Source: Phycisphaeraceae bacterium (GTDB lineage: Bacteria; Planctomycetota; Phycisphaerae; Phycisphaerales; UBA1924). From it: 64,000 nt of DNA. Both the position numbers and the translations under genes were made by a program. The stretch spans positions 117,363-181,362 of the forward strand of contig JAJTHN010000019.1 in the NCBI GenBank assembly GCA_021297895.1, written 5' to 3'. The notes under the pieces were generated by a model. The model had not been told where the DNA came from, made no database searches, and saw only the letters and a list, made by a program, of their open reading frames with translations. Of this stretch, positions 34,593 through 43,854 are shown one piece after another (within the stretch, counting starts at the first letter, position 1; every line of letters starts with the position of its first letter).

Positions 34593-37175
34593 GTGAGCAC
34601 AACGATGCGTCGGACGTTCGGAGCGCGTGGTCGGTTGGTCCTCGGCGTGGCGGCGGGCATGGCCCTTTGCCTGCTGTCTGTGCCGGCGGCGCTGGCCCAG
34701 CCGGTGGTGGTCGAGACTGTCAATCGGTCGCTCGGCGGCGGCAACACGGCGCGCGGGTTCTTTGCGACGGTGAACCTGAGCGACCCAGCGGTGGAGATCG
34801 TGACGACGGGAACAGCGCCCGCCGGCAGCGGCGACTCGGTGCTCACAACGGTGCCGACGTGGCGGACGAGCGTCGGAGCGCGGCTGGCGATCAATGCGAA
34901 CTACTTCAGCACCCTGACCGGGGGACGCTCGGACATCATCGGGCTTGCGATCAGCGACGGCGTGCTGGTGTCTCCCGCGCGGCAGTTCGGCGTGAACCCG
35001 GACCCGGCGATCGCGTTCATGAATGACCGCACGGCACGCGTCGACTACATCGCCGCGGGCGCGTACAGCGGGATCGTCGACGCGGTGGCGGGTGTCGGAC
35101 CGTCGAACACGGACAGCGTGCCGGGCACGTTCCTGATCGAGAACGGCGTGGGCACGGGGTCCACGGCGCGGGTCGACCCGAGCAATCGCAACCCACGCAC
35201 GGCCGTCGGCGTGTCGCAGGACGGAACGAAGCTGTACATCGCGGTCATCGATGGCCGCAACGCCGGCGGCAGCGCGGGCATGACGCTGCCCGAACTGGCG
35301 ACGTTCATGCTCGAGAAGAACGTCTGGCGTGCGGTGAATCTCGACGGCGGGGGATCGTCGTCGTTCGTGTGGCAGAACGACTCGGGCACGGTGGTGCAGA
35401 ACGTGCCCAGCGACGGCAGTTTCCGGGCCGTGGCGAATCACCTTGGTGTGCGGATCAACACAGCGCCGAACGGTGCCGACGGCATCACCCGTCCGATCCG
35501 CGGCGCGTGGATGCGGCCGCCGACGCCGGTCGCGGGCGCGACCACACCGCCGGCGTACTTCGAGTCGGCGCTGCAGACCATGGCCAGTATCGGCCTGACG
35601 GACCTGTTCCTCGAGACGCTGTACCACGGGCGCGACACGGGCGCGACCGGGCAGACGGCGTTCCCGCAGCGATTCTCGTTCGACTATCTGCGAGCCGCGA
35701 CCCAGATGGCCAATCGCTACGGCGTGCGCATTCACGCGTGGTGCGAGACGGGGTACCTGGACTTTGGCGCGCAGCCGTCGGCGCTGCTGGCCGCGAATCC
35801 GGACTGGGTTGTCAAGCATGTCTCGGTTGCGCGCAACGAGGCGACCAACCCCGACCCGTGCACGAGCACAGCGCTGAACACGCTCACGGGCGACCTGGCC
35901 AATCAGCGATTCGTGAATCTCGGCAACCCCGGTGTGCGCGCGGTGCTCAACTCGTACTTCGCGAGCCTGACGGATCGGTACTACGAACTCGAGGGCATTC
36001 AGGCGGACTACCACTTTTTCCCCATCGGCAACCCGCCGGCAAACCTCGACAACGTCACGCCGTGGAGTTACGACAACTGGGCGCGCGCGAACTTCCGCAC
36101 CGCCGCGGGCGTGCTGCGTGATCCGCTGCTGGATGTGACGACGTGCTCGGGAGGTACGGCCAACAGCAACTGGCTGACCTGGAACCGCAACAACGTGACC
36201 GAGGCGCTGCGGCAGCTGCGTGTGTCGGTCGACGGCGTGTCCAGCAGCCCGCTGTTCAGCGCGGTGAGTTTCGGCCCGTGGGACAGCGGGATTCATCGGA
36301 GCAAGGCGATCGACCTGCCCGCCTGGGGCAACGTGAGCCTGAGCGACGCGTACTTCATCATGGCCTACAACTCGTCGACAACGGGGATCAACAACGATCT
36401 GCTCGCGGCGCAGACGGCGCTGCCCAACCGGCGGGTTGTCGCGGGTCTGGCGAATCTCGCCGGGAGCAGGCCCAGCGTCGGCCCGCAGATGACCACGGCG
36501 CAGGGACGCGGGCTGCACGACTTTGCGTGGTTCCGCGTTGATGAGTTTATCGACGGGGTGAACGCGAACGCGGGCGTTTATCGCACGGAACTGAGCAACT
36601 GGATCAGCACGCAGGCGGTGGCGATCCGCAGCGACGTGTCTGCCGACGGCGTGAGCAACGGGCGCGACGGGCGCGTCGATGGCGAGGATTGGCGATGGTT
36701 CTACAGCGTCTACACGGGCACGAGCATCGCCCGCACCGCGACCAATGACCGATGCGACATCAACCGCGACGCCGTGATCGACGCCGCGGATGAGGTGCTG
36801 TTCCGGCGCGACTTCTCGCGGCATTCCTTCGGCGATGATGGCGTCGTGGACTCGCGAGACATGCGGTCGCTCACGTCGGCGTACTCGACCGCCGCGACGG
36901 GCCTCGCCGGTGTCATGAATCGTTGGGACCTCAACGGCGATGGCCGCGTGAACCTGCTTGACCAGCGGATTCTCGAGGCGTTCCTGACGTCGTCGGTCTC
37001 GTTCGCGACGGACGTTGACGGCGACGGCGTCACCAGCATCGATGATCTGTACGCATTCGCGCTGTCGCCGACGGATGTCTGCGGCGATGCCGTACCGACC
37101 GATGCCGATGCCGTCAACATGAACGTGATCGTGCGCGGCGGTGAGCAGGCGGGCATGCGCGGCGTGCAGCGCTGA
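34593..37175 (+). CDS. Secreted phosphodiester glycosidase / GHL10-like hydrolase with dockerin-like repeats
   Basis: The roughly 860-residue secreted protein starts with a signal peptide (cleavage near ALAQ). Domain 1 (about 35-300) is a phosphodiester-glycosidase/NAGPA-like domain with LAINANYF, NPRTAVGVSQDG and VNLDGGGSSSFV. Domain 2 (about 305-680) resembles GHL10/YngK-type glycoside hydrolases: IRGAWMRPPTP, R-I-H-A-W-C-E-T-G-Y, GNPGVRAVLNSYFASL, EGIQADYHFFP. The C-terminus carries four or so calcium-loop repeats (DINRDAVIDAADEVLF, DLNGDGRVNLLDQRILE, DVDGDGVTSIDDLYAF), dockerin-like. GTG 34593 follows an AGGAG site; ATG 34605 is an alternative. It probably acts on cell-wall or exopolysaccharide. 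Confidence 0.8.
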   Translation: MSTTMRRTFGARGRLVLGVAAGMALCLLSVPAALAQPVVVETVNRSLGGGNTARGFFATVNLSDPAVEIVTTGTAPAGSGDSVLTTVPTWRTSVGARLAINANYFSTLTGGRSDIIGLAISDGVLVSPARQFGVNPDPAIAFMNDRTARVDYIAAGAYSGIVDAVAGVGPSNTDSVPGTFLIENGVGTGSTARVDPSNRNPRTAVGVSQDGTKLYIAVIDGRNAGGSAGMTLPELATFMLEKNVWRAVNLDGGGSSSFVWQNDSGTVVQNVPSDGSFRAVANHLGVRINTAPNGADGITRPIRGAWMRPPTPVAGATTPPAYFESALQTMASIGLTDLFLETLYHGRDTGATGQTAFPQRFSFDYLRAATQMANRYGVRIHAWCETGYLDFGAQPSALLAANPDWVVKHVSVARNEATNPDPCTSTALNTLTGDLANQRFVNLGNPGVRAVLNSYFASLTDRYYELEGIQADYHFFPIGNPPANLDNVTPWSYDNWARANFRTAAGVLRDPLLDVTTCSGGTANSNWLTWNRNNVTEALRQLRVSVDGVSSSPLFSAVSFGPWDSGIHRSKAIDLPAWGNVSLSDAYFIMAYNSSTTGINNDLLAAQTALPNRRVVAGLANLAGSRPSVGPQMTTAQGRGLHDFAWFRVDEFIDGVNANAGVYRTELSNWISTQAVAIRSDVSADGVSNGRDGRVDGEDWRWFYSVYTGTSIARTATNDRCDINRDAVIDAADEVLFRRDFSRHSFGDDGVVDSRDMRSLTSAYSTAATGLAGVMNRWDLNGDGRVNLLDQRILEAFLTSSVSFATDVDGDGVTSIDDLYAFALSPTDVCGDAVPTDADAVNMNVIVRGGEQAGMRGVQR

Positions 37176-37285
37176 GCGGTGGTCGGCTGAAGTCTGCAAC
37201 CGTTTGCGCGACGCTTGCGAATGATGTGAACCGGAATCACCGATCACCGACCGTGGGGTCGATCGGGCGAAGAGGAGTTCGCATC

Positions 37286-37714
37286 ATGAGGACGAATCGG
37301 CGGAACGTGGCGATCGGAGTCTTGACGGTCGCGATCGCGGTGGTGGTCGGTGCTGCGGTCGCGCCGGCGTGGTCGCAGCCAAGGCGCGTGAGCAAACCCG
37401 ATACGGAACTGACGGTACCGGCGGGCCAGTACTCGGCGATGGTGTTCTCGGCGTTCGGAACGTCCTCCGGTACGTCCATCGCGGCGTACATCACCACGGG
37501 CGATGGCGAGGCCGGAAAGCGGCGCGACCTGCCGGTGATTGTCCGCGGCGGAGAGTCGCTGGTGCTGCCATTTGCGGGCGGGTGGACGATCAGCGCCGGC
37601 GACCGCGTCCGGATCGTCGTTTCGCCTGATGCGCCCACGGACGCGCTGCGCATCTGGGGAATCGGCCCATCAGGCCCCGTGAGCTTTGTCGGAAGCACCG
37701 GCGGCCGGCCCTGA
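37286..37714 (+). CDS. Exported protein of unknown function, 142 residues
   Basis: A signal peptide (about residues 8-31, ending PAWSQ) is followed by a small beta-rich domain of about 110 residues with VIVRGGESLVLPFAGGWTIS. No family was recognised. The ribosome site AGAGGAG at 37271-37277 supports ATG 37286. It follows the large secreted glycosidase by 110 bases and could be co-expressed with it. No lipobox is seen. Confidence 0.65.
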   Translation: MRTNRRNVAIGVLTVAIAVVVGAAVAPAWSQPRRVSKPDTELTVPAGQYSAMVFSAFGTSSGTSIAAYITTGDGEAGKRRDLPVIVRGGESLVLPFAGGWTISAGDRVRIVVSPDAPTDALRIWGIGPSGPVSFVGSTGGRP

Positions 37715-37740
37715 TCTGTGCGCCCGTCGCGCTGCGGATC

Positions 37741-38802
37741 TCAGAAACTGTGCACGATGTTCAGGAAGTACAGCAGGTCGTTGCGGCGCTTGCCGCCGGT
37801 CGGCTCCGACTCGTAGCGATTCTCGACGCCAAGCTTGAGCAGCAGCGGGACCGCGGTGTTGAGTCGGACTTCGTACGCGCCGTTGAGTGCGATGCGATAG
37901 TCCGAAGGGAAGTTCAGGAGGCTGGGAAAAATGTCCGCTCGAGCGACGAGGCGCTGGTAGTCGGTGATCGTGTACTCATAGTCGCCGCCGACATTCAGTT
38001 CGGGATTGAAGCGGTTGTCGGCGCCCGCGAACTCGCGCGAGAAGCCGGCACCGGCACGAAGGAGCAGAAGGACCGTGTCGCTCCGGATGAGCTCATATCC
38101 GGGACCGGCGATGGCGCTGGCCCGGTAGTTCCAATCCTGAAAGCGGTCGTACTCGAACGTGCCCGTGAGAAAAACGCGCCACGGAGAGCCGGGTAGCTTC
38201 CAGTCGTTTCGGCCTTGAACCTCGGCACGATCCGTGGACTTTTCATCATTGGTCACGCCGAGGGTGTAGCTCGCATCGAGTTTGGTCAGGAACTCGCGTG
38301 TGTCGCGGCTGGTGTTGAAGGCGGTTCGCAGGTTGAAGTTCGAGGTGTTGCCGCTCGCGCCAGAAAGACCAAGTTCGATGCGCGAAACCCAGTCCGGTGC
38401 AACGGGGAGTTTCTCGTCAACCGCATCGGGTGATGCGGGTGTGACGGTCGCGGTCTCGGTCGCGGCGGTGGGCGGGGCTGGATGAACATCGGGGGCGGTC
38501 GTCGCGAGATCGGTGCCCGCGTTCGCGGCGCCGTCGCTCGCGGAAGTCGCGCGGTCCGAATCGATACGCACGGTCTCCCGGACGACGAGGGAATCGACAT
38601 CGCGATGCCGCACGGTCAAGCGCCCGAGCACAGGATGATCGAGGACGACACCGTCATCATCGAGCGAGACCAGCGTGGCACTGAGCGTCTCACCGGTGCT
38701 CAAGCGGACGACGACAGGCTGCGCGCTCGCCGGTGGGAGCGGAAACTGCGTTGCCACAAGTGCCAGAACGAAGCCCGTGATGCAGGTGATGGGGGGACTC
38801 AT
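37741..38802 (-). CDS. DUF481-family outer-membrane beta-barrel protein
   Basis: The 353-residue protein has a signal peptide (to about residue 28, PASAQP). A short domain with V-R-L-S-T-G-E-T-L-S-A-T-L-V follows and recalls SHOCT/Tudor-like sequences in such proteins. An acidic linker of about 50 residues leads to a DUF481/YdiY-like barrel. Alternating strands such as RIELGLSGASGNTSNFNLR, the double D-Y-E-Y-T-I-T-D-Y-Q-R strand and a C-terminal aromatic (HSF) support an outer-membrane barrel. The start at 38802 (MSPPITC) is chosen because the signal peptide begins there. Confidence 0.75.
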   Translation of the reverse strand: MSPPITCITGFVLALVATQFPLPPASAQPVVVRLSTGETLSATLVSLDDDGVVLDHPVLGRLTVRHRDVDSLVVRETVRIDSDRATSASDGAANAGTDLATTAPDVHPAPPTAATETATVTPASPDAVDEKLPVAPDWVSRIELGLSGASGNTSNFNLRTAFNTSRDTREFLTKLDASYTLGVTNDEKSTDRAEVQGRNDWKLPGSPWRVFLTGTFEYDRFQDWNYRASAIAGPGYELIRSDTVLLLLRAGAGFSREFAGADNRFNPELNVGGDYEYTITDYQRLVARADIFPSLLNFPSDYRIALNGAYEVRLNTAVPLLLKLGVENRYESEPTGGKRRNDLLYFLNIVHSF

Positions 38803-38978
38803 GCGGGTGGGTGAGTGGGTTCGTGGCGGAATCGACGATGCTCGCACCGATCCAGACTTGATGAGGCGGGGCGGATGGGGGGGAAGGGTACCGGGCAACT
38901 TGGGTAAACTCGCACCAGAATTCAGGATAGCTGAATCCCGACGCTGTTCTGTCCCTATTGTTTGGCGTGGGGAACTCC

Positions 38979-39470
38979 ATGCACACAGAATCGTTTGTCG
39001 TGGAAATCGGGCCGCGGTCTTTTGGCGGGGCGCGAAGTCCGGGCGGCAGCGGCGCAGGTGGACCTGCCAGCAGCGGGCGGTCTTGGCGTGTGCCCGGGTC
39101 GGGGGTTGGCGGGCCGACGGGGCTCGGGTCCGGGCTCGTACGCGTGCTGACGGCGCTCGTGGGGCTGGCGGCGCTGATCTTGGTGGTCGGGCTGGTGATT
39201 GTCGCGGGCATGCTCGGAGCGGCGATTGTGGCGGGTGCGGCGGTCCTTGTGGCATGTCTGGCGGTGCCGGTGCTAGGGTACCTGTGGGTGATTCGGCGCT
39301 GGCCGAGGTTGCGGATTGTGCCTTTGCACCGTTGGCTGGAGCGTCGGCTGCGGGTGGGCGTGGCGAACGCGGCTGGCAACGCCGGCGCCGGCTGGGGCGG
39401 TGCCGCGGCGGAGTCGATGGAGGCTGGGCGCGAGGGTGTACGGGTCCGCGGGGCGGCCGAGCGGCGTTGA
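38979..39470 (+). CDS. Small membrane protein with glycine-rich N-terminus
   Basis: The 163-residue protein has a Gly/Ser/Pro-rich cytoplasmic N-terminus (1-50), two hydrophobic helices (about 54-80 and 82-106, VLTALVGLAALILVVGLVIV and AAIVAGAAVLVACLAVPVLG) and a basic C-terminus. No family was recognised. ATG 38979 is preferred over the upstream in-frame start at 38958. Codon bias is like the neighbours. It converges with argC. Confidence 0.5.
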   Translation: MHTESFVVEIGPRSFGGARSPGGSGAGGPASSGRSWRVPGSGVGGPTGLGSGLVRVLTALVGLAALILVVGLVIVAGMLGAAIVAGAAVLVACLAVPVLGYLWVIRRWPRLRIVPLHRWLERRLRVGVANAAGNAGAGWGGAAAESMEAGREGVRVRGAAERR

Positions 39471-39491
39471 GTGCGCTGCGCTTGCCGTGGA

Positions 39492-40532
39492 CTAGAGCAG
39501 GCCTTCGGATTCATCGCGGGCGAGCATGAGGTTGGCGTTCTGCACGGCCTGTCCCGATGCGCCTTTGGTCAGATTGTCGATCGCGCTGACGACGACGATC
39601 CGGCCGTCAACTACGCGGGCGTTGACGTGGCACATGTTGGTGCGCTGAACATCGTGGAGCGTCGGCGCGGCATCGCGAACACGAACGAACGGTTCATTCG
39701 CGTACGCGTTGTGGAGCGCGGTCATGACCGCCTCGGTGGTCACATCGCCGGAGGCGGGGATCGCGTAGATGGTGGCGAGGATGCCGCGTTCGATCGGCAA
39801 GAGGTGGGGGACGAAGAGCGGCAGGCAGGGGCGGCCGCGAAGGCCGTGACCGCCGAAGGTGGTGAGTGACTGGGCCATCTCGGGCTGGTGGCGATGGACG
39901 CCGATGGAGTAGGTGGAGAAGTTCTCGCCCGCTTCGACGAGGGTGGTGTGAGCCTTGGGCTCTCGGCCTGCGCCGGAGACCCCGCTGGCAGCGTTGATGA
40001 TCACCGACGCGGCGTTGACCAGGCCTTCGCGCAGCAGCGGGACGATGCCCAGAGCGGCGGCGGTGGGATAGCAGCCGGGGTTGGCGCAGAGCGTGCAGTC
40101 GCGGATGGCATCGCGTGCGAACTCGGGCAGGCCGTAGACCGCCGCGGCGAGCCCCGCGCGGTCGGTGTGGTCATGGGCGTAGGCCTTGGCGTACGTCGCG
40201 GCGTCCTTGATGCGATAGGCGGCGGAAAGGTCGACGACTTTCACGCCGCGTGAGAGCAGCGCCGGGGCGTGCTTCATCGCGGCTTCGTGCGGCAGGCAGA
40301 GGAAGGCCAGCTTGGCGCGGCGGGCGATTTCGTCGTGGTCGATCTTCTCGCACTGCGCGAGGGTCTGGCCGAGTCGGCCGGCCAGGCGAGGGAACTCGTG
40401 GTCGATCTTCGGCTGTGTATCTCGGGCGGTGCCGAGGTACGCGGCGTGCATGCCGGGGTGGCGTGCGAGAATCTCGAGCAGCTCGAGCCCGGTGTAACCG
40501 GTGGGGCCGAGGATGGCGACGGGGACGGACAT
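39492..40532 (-). CDS. argC: N-acetyl-gamma-glutamyl-phosphate reductase
   Basis: ArgC makes N-acetylglutamate semialdehyde in arginine synthesis. The 346-residue protein starts with the NAD(P)-binding VAILGPTGYTGLELLEILARHPG, has the active-site Cys154 in CANPGCYPTAAALG, and HRHQPEM in the C-terminal domain. It is a normal type 1 ArgC length. A TACCAT -10-like box about 54 bases upstream on the minus strand suggests a leadered transcript. No other arg genes adjoin. Confidence 0.95.
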   Translation of the reverse strand: MSVPVAILGPTGYTGLELLEILARHPGMHAAYLGTARDTQPKIDHEFPRLAGRLGQTLAQCEKIDHDEIARRAKLAFLCLPHEAAMKHAPALLSRGVKVVDLSAAYRIKDAATYAKAYAHDHTDRAGLAAAVYGLPEFARDAIRDCTLCANPGCYPTAAALGIVPLLREGLVNAASVIINAASGVSGAGREPKAHTTLVEAGENFSTYSIGVHRHQPEMAQSLTTFGGHGLRGRPCLPLFVPHLLPIERGILATIYAIPASGDVTTEAVMTALHNAYANEPFVRVRDAAPTLHDVQRTNMCHVNARVVDGRIVVVSAIDNLTKGASGQAVQNANLMLARDESEGLL

Positions 40533-40600
40533 GGCGCGGTTCCGAATGGGTGTGACGTGGGCAATGGCGCGGCGTGCGCGCGAGATGGTAGTAAAGAAAA

Positions 40601-40626
40601 GCCCCCGCGAGCGGGCTCGCGGGGGC
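40601..40626 (-). terminator. Terminator downstream of trigger factor gene
   Basis: The stem GCCCCCGCGAG / CTCGCGGGGGC has a 4-base loop and is flanked by T-rich sequence on the minus strand (TTTTCTTTAC). It terminates tig; on the plus strand only TTT follows. Confidence 0.85.
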
Positions 40627-40674
40627 TTTGGAGGGCGTAGACGGGTGACGGGCTGCCAGACGCGCGGTGTGCGC

Positions 40675-42057
40675 TTACTTCTTGGCCTTGGACTCTTCCT
40701 CGAGGGCCTTGCGGTAGTCCTCGATCTTCATCTCCGTGACCTCGGCCTTGGCGAGGATGGCGTCGACGGTCTTGTGCTCGCGGATCTGCGTGAAGAGCGT
40801 GGAGATCTGGTTGGAGTTGATCAGGGCCTGACGGAGCTTCTCGGGGCGCTCGTTGCGCTCCTGGGCCATGGCGGCGATGCGGCCGTTGACTTCGCTCTCG
40901 GTCACGCGAACGCCGAGCTTTTCGGCGGCGCGGTCGAGGAGGAAGAAGAGCTTGAGGTCGCGGACGGCATCGGCCGCGGAGGCGGCGCGGGCGGCGGCGA
41001 CGGCTTCCTCGATGGCGACCGGGTCCATGCCGCGGTACATCATTTCGGAGCGGCGACGCTCGAGGTAGCGCTGGCTCTGGGAGGCGGTGAGGCGCTCGGG
41101 GACCTCCATGGTGGTGTGATCGAGAAGGTGCTTGGTGACCTGCTGACGCATGACCATGGCCTGCTCGATCTGCACGCGCTGGTACAGCCGCGAGCGGAGG
41201 GCGTTCTTGATCGCGTCCTCATCGGCCAGACCGAAGCGGGCGCAGACTTCCTTGATGTCCGCCGGGATGATGCGGTCGATCCGGGCGGGCGTGTACTCGA
41301 TGACCAGGTCCTTGCCGCGCATGGCCTCGGTCTCGTGATTCTCCGGGCCCTTGGTCTTGATGGTGACCTGCTTGCCCGCGGCGAGGGTGCCGAGTTGCTT
41401 GGAGAGATCGTCAACAACCAGGCCGACGATCATGCCCTTGGGGGCCTTGTCGGCGGGCGGGACCTGAACGACGATGCCGTCGGACTCGAAGTAGATCTTG
41501 CCATCGGTGCCGGCGAGCTTGGCGTGACCGGTGACGTAGTCGCCCGGCTCGGCGCTCTGGCGCTCCTCGAGGGAGCCTTCCTGAACGCAGAGCTTCTTGA
41601 CCTCTGCGGCGAGCAGATCGTCGGTAACCTCGGCCAGCGGCTTGCGGACCTTGATGCCCTCGAGGTTGGGCAGTTCGAACTCGGGGGCGACTTCGACTTC
41701 GACCTCGAAGATGAAGGGCTTGCCATCGACCAGCTCGAGCTTCTCGAGGGTCGAGTCAACGGGGGCGCCGACGACGCGGAGCTTCTTCTCATCGCAGGCG
41801 GCCTGGAAGGCCTGCGCGACGAGCTGCTCCTTGGCCTGCTTGCGGATGCCCGCGCCGAACTTCTTCTCGATCAGGCGCTTGGGGACGTGGCCGCGGCGGA
41901 AGCCCGGCAGCTCGGCATCGGCGGTGAGCGCCTCGAGCGAGGTGCCGAGCGAGTCGGCGACGGCCGAGGCGGGAATCTCGATGCGGAGTTTCTTGCGGCT
42001 GGGGCCGACATCGGAAACATCGACCTTGTTCTGAGTGACGCTTGACGTGATCGACAT
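40675..42057 (-). CDS. tig: Trigger factor (ribosome-associated chaperone)
   Basis: Trigger factor binds nascent chains at the exit tunnel. The 460-residue protein has the ribosome-binding N-domain including LPGFRRGHVPKRLIEKKFG, a PPIase-like middle domain (GDYVTGHAKL...) and a long helical C-terminal domain. The GFRxGxxP ribosome signature is intact. The FKBP-like domain appears diverged. A GGAG site lies upstream of the ATG at 42057. Confidence 0.93.
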   Translation of the reverse strand: MSITSSVTQNKVDVSDVGPSRKKLRIEIPASAVADSLGTSLEALTADAELPGFRRGHVPKRLIEKKFGAGIRKQAKEQLVAQAFQAACDEKKLRVVGAPVDSTLEKLELVDGKPFIFEVEVEVAPEFELPNLEGIKVRKPLAEVTDDLLAAEVKKLCVQEGSLEERQSAEPGDYVTGHAKLAGTDGKIYFESDGIVVQVPPADKAPKGMIVGLVVDDLSKQLGTLAAGKQVTIKTKGPENHETEAMRGKDLVIEYTPARIDRIIPADIKEVCARFGLADEDAIKNALRSRLYQRVQIEQAMVMRQQVTKHLLDHTTMEVPERLTASQSQRYLERRRSEMMYRGMDPVAIEEAVAAARAASAADAVRDLKLFFLLDRAAEKLGVRVTESEVNGRIAAMAQERNERPEKLRQALINSNQISTLFTQIREHKTVDAILAKAEVTEMKIEDYRKALEEESKAKK

Positions 42058-42192
42058 GAGGCATCTCCGGGGTCCAAGGCCCGCGGCACACCCGCGAAGC
42101 CTCCCACCCGTTGTGCGAAGGGGAGGAGTTTAGGCCCGACACACGCGCGGGCGCGTCCCCATGGGAGCCAAGCCGTGCATGCCAACACCGGG

Positions 42193-42198
42193 TAGTCT
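42193..42198 (+). promoter_or_regulatory. -10-like box TAGTCT before glycosyltransferase pair
   Basis: TAGTCT ends seven bases before ATG 42206 with no Shine-Dalgarno sequence between. Confidence 0.45.
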
Positions 42199-42205
42199 TG
42201 CCGCG

Positions 42206-43006
42206 ATGCCTTCAGGTGTGCCGGGAATCTCGGTACTGATGAACTTCCGCGGACGCGGGCGTTATCTCGGGCAGGCGATCCGATCCGTGCTGACCCAGAG
42301 TTTCTCGGACCTTGAGTTGCTGTTGTTCGATGATGCACAGCCCGGAGACCCACCGGATGACGCTTCGGAGGTCGCGCGGGCGTTCGAGCGGCAGGACGCG
42401 AGGGTGCGCGTGGTTCGGGAGCATGGGCCGGGGGTCGGGAGGGCATCGGCGGCGATGGCGGCGCTGGAGCGTGCGGCGCGCGGTGAGTTTGTCGGCTGGG
42501 TGGATTCGGACGATCTGCTCGTGCAGACGGCGCTGGAAGAGACGGTCGGCGTTCTGCGTGCGCGGCCCGATGCGGGCATGGTGTATACGCAGCACTTGGA
42601 GATCGACGGGGAGAACAAGCCCGGCGGTATCGGACGGCGGTGCCTTGTGCCCTTTGATCGCGATCGGCTGCTGGTGGAGTTCATGGCATTTCACTTTCGG
42701 CTCTATCGACGGAGCGTGTCGGCGGCGATCGGAGGCGTTGATGGGCGATTTCTGGCCGCGGCGGACTACGACTTTGTTCTGCGCATGAGCGAGATGGCGC
42801 CCGTTCTGCACGTGCCCAAGCCGCTGTACTGCTACCGCGTGCATGCGAACTCGATCTCGAGCGGGCGATCGATCGTGCAGATCGGCGAGTCGATCCGCGC
42901 TGTCGAGAACGCGATGAAGCGCCGCGGCATGTGGACCTCGCGGGAGCTGCGCGTGCGTGTGGAGTCGCACGTGCGGATTGTGGATCGATCGGGGGTGGAA
43001 TTGTGA
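42206..43006 (+). CDS. Family 2 glycosyltransferase A
   Basis: The 266-residue GT-A fold protein has the start ISVLMNFRGRGRYLGQAIRSVLTQSF, an L-L-L-F-D-D motif, the metal-binding V-D-S-D-D (in GWVDSDDLLV) and the late AADYDFVLRMSE motif. These are GT2 hallmarks. Donor and acceptor sugars are unknown. It is the first of two adjacent, related GT2 genes whose stop/start overlap (GTGA), probably an operon for glycan or exopolysaccharide decoration. No transmembrane segment is present. Confidence 0.85.
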   Translation: MPSGVPGISVLMNFRGRGRYLGQAIRSVLTQSFSDLELLLFDDAQPGDPPDDASEVARAFERQDARVRVVREHGPGVGRASAAMAALERAARGEFVGWVDSDDLLVQTALEETVGVLRARPDAGMVYTQHLEIDGENKPGGIGRRCLVPFDRDRLLVEFMAFHFRLYRRSVSAAIGGVDGRFLAAADYDFVLRMSEMAPVLHVPKPLYCYRVHANSISSGRSIVQIGESIRAVENAMKRRGMWTSRELRVRVESHVRIVDRSGVEL

Positions 43007-43833
43007 GCCGTCGTGCGCCCAGGGTGAGCGTGTGCATGCCGTTTAGGGATCGGGAGCGGTATCTTCGTGCCGCGGCGGAGAGCGTGCTCGCGCAGACGAT
43101 GGGGGATCTGGAACTGGTGATGTTCGACGATGGCTCGCGCGATGCGTCCGCGGAGATCGCGCGTGAACTGGCGGCAGAAGATGATCGCGTGGTGCTGGTC
43201 GAGGGCGTGCGAGAGAGCGTGGGCTTTGCCCGTGCCGAGCAGCGGTGTCACGATGCGGCGCGGGCGGCGTACGTCGGGTGTGTGGACTCTGATGACGTTC
43301 TTGAGCCCACGGCGCTGGAGTTGTCGCTCGGGCGAATGGAGCCGGACCCGCTTCTGGCGATGGTGTACACGGATCACCACGAGATCGATGAGCGTGGGCG
43401 GCGGATCGGGCCGGGTAAACGGTCGCGACGCGCGTACTCGCCCGAGGCGTTGCTGGTGGACTTCATGACCTTCGCGTTCCGGCTCGTGCGGGCGGATGTG
43501 GTGCGGGCTGTTGGAGGGTTTGATGCGAGCGTGAACTTCGCGGCGGACTATGACCTGTGCCTGAAGGTCAGCGAAGTGGGAGTGATTGAGCGGATCGATG
43601 CGGACCTCTACGGCTATCGGATGCACGAGGCGACGACCAGCGCGAGTCAGCGGCTGCGGCAGATTCACGACAGCAGGATCGCGGTCGAGCGGGCGATGGC
43701 CCGACGCGAGATGACCGAGCGGTTTGCGCTCAGTTTGGCGCTTAAGCCAAGTTTCGAACTTCGTGGTCGTGAAGTCGCCAGGGGCGGTGAGCCGTTGCGG
43801 CTGGAGCCGGACGCCTGGCTGCGCGGGCTGTGA
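43003..43833 (+). CDS. Family 2 glycosyltransferase B
   Basis: A 276-residue GT2 enzyme closely related in layout to its upstream neighbour: VSVCMPFRDRERYLRAAAESVLAQT, VMFDDGS, VGCVDSDDVLEPTALE and FAADYDLCLKVSEVG. The GTG start at 43003 overlaps the preceding stop, so translation is coupled. The tandem pair likely arose by duplication and then diverged. The product probably acts with GT A on the same glycan; substrates are unknown. Confidence 0.85.
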   Translation: MSRRAPRVSVCMPFRDRERYLRAAAESVLAQTMGDLELVMFDDGSRDASAEIARELAAEDDRVVLVEGVRESVGFARAEQRCHDAARAAYVGCVDSDDVLEPTALELSLGRMEPDPLLAMVYTDHHEIDERGRRIGPGKRSRRAYSPEALLVDFMTFAFRLVRADVVRAVGGFDASVNFAADYDLCLKVSEVGVIERIDADLYGYRMHEATTSASQRLRQIHDSRIAVERAMARREMTERFALSLALKPSFELRGREVARGGEPLRLEPDAWLRGL

Positions 43834-43854
43834 GGGTCGCGGCGTTTTGAGGCT

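Noticed and set aside
34590..37247. Long minus-strand open frame of 885 codons opposite the secreted glycosidase
   Set aside because: It is a codon-bias shadow: Arg/His/Ala-rich without motifs, exactly opposite a gene with clear domains and signal peptide.
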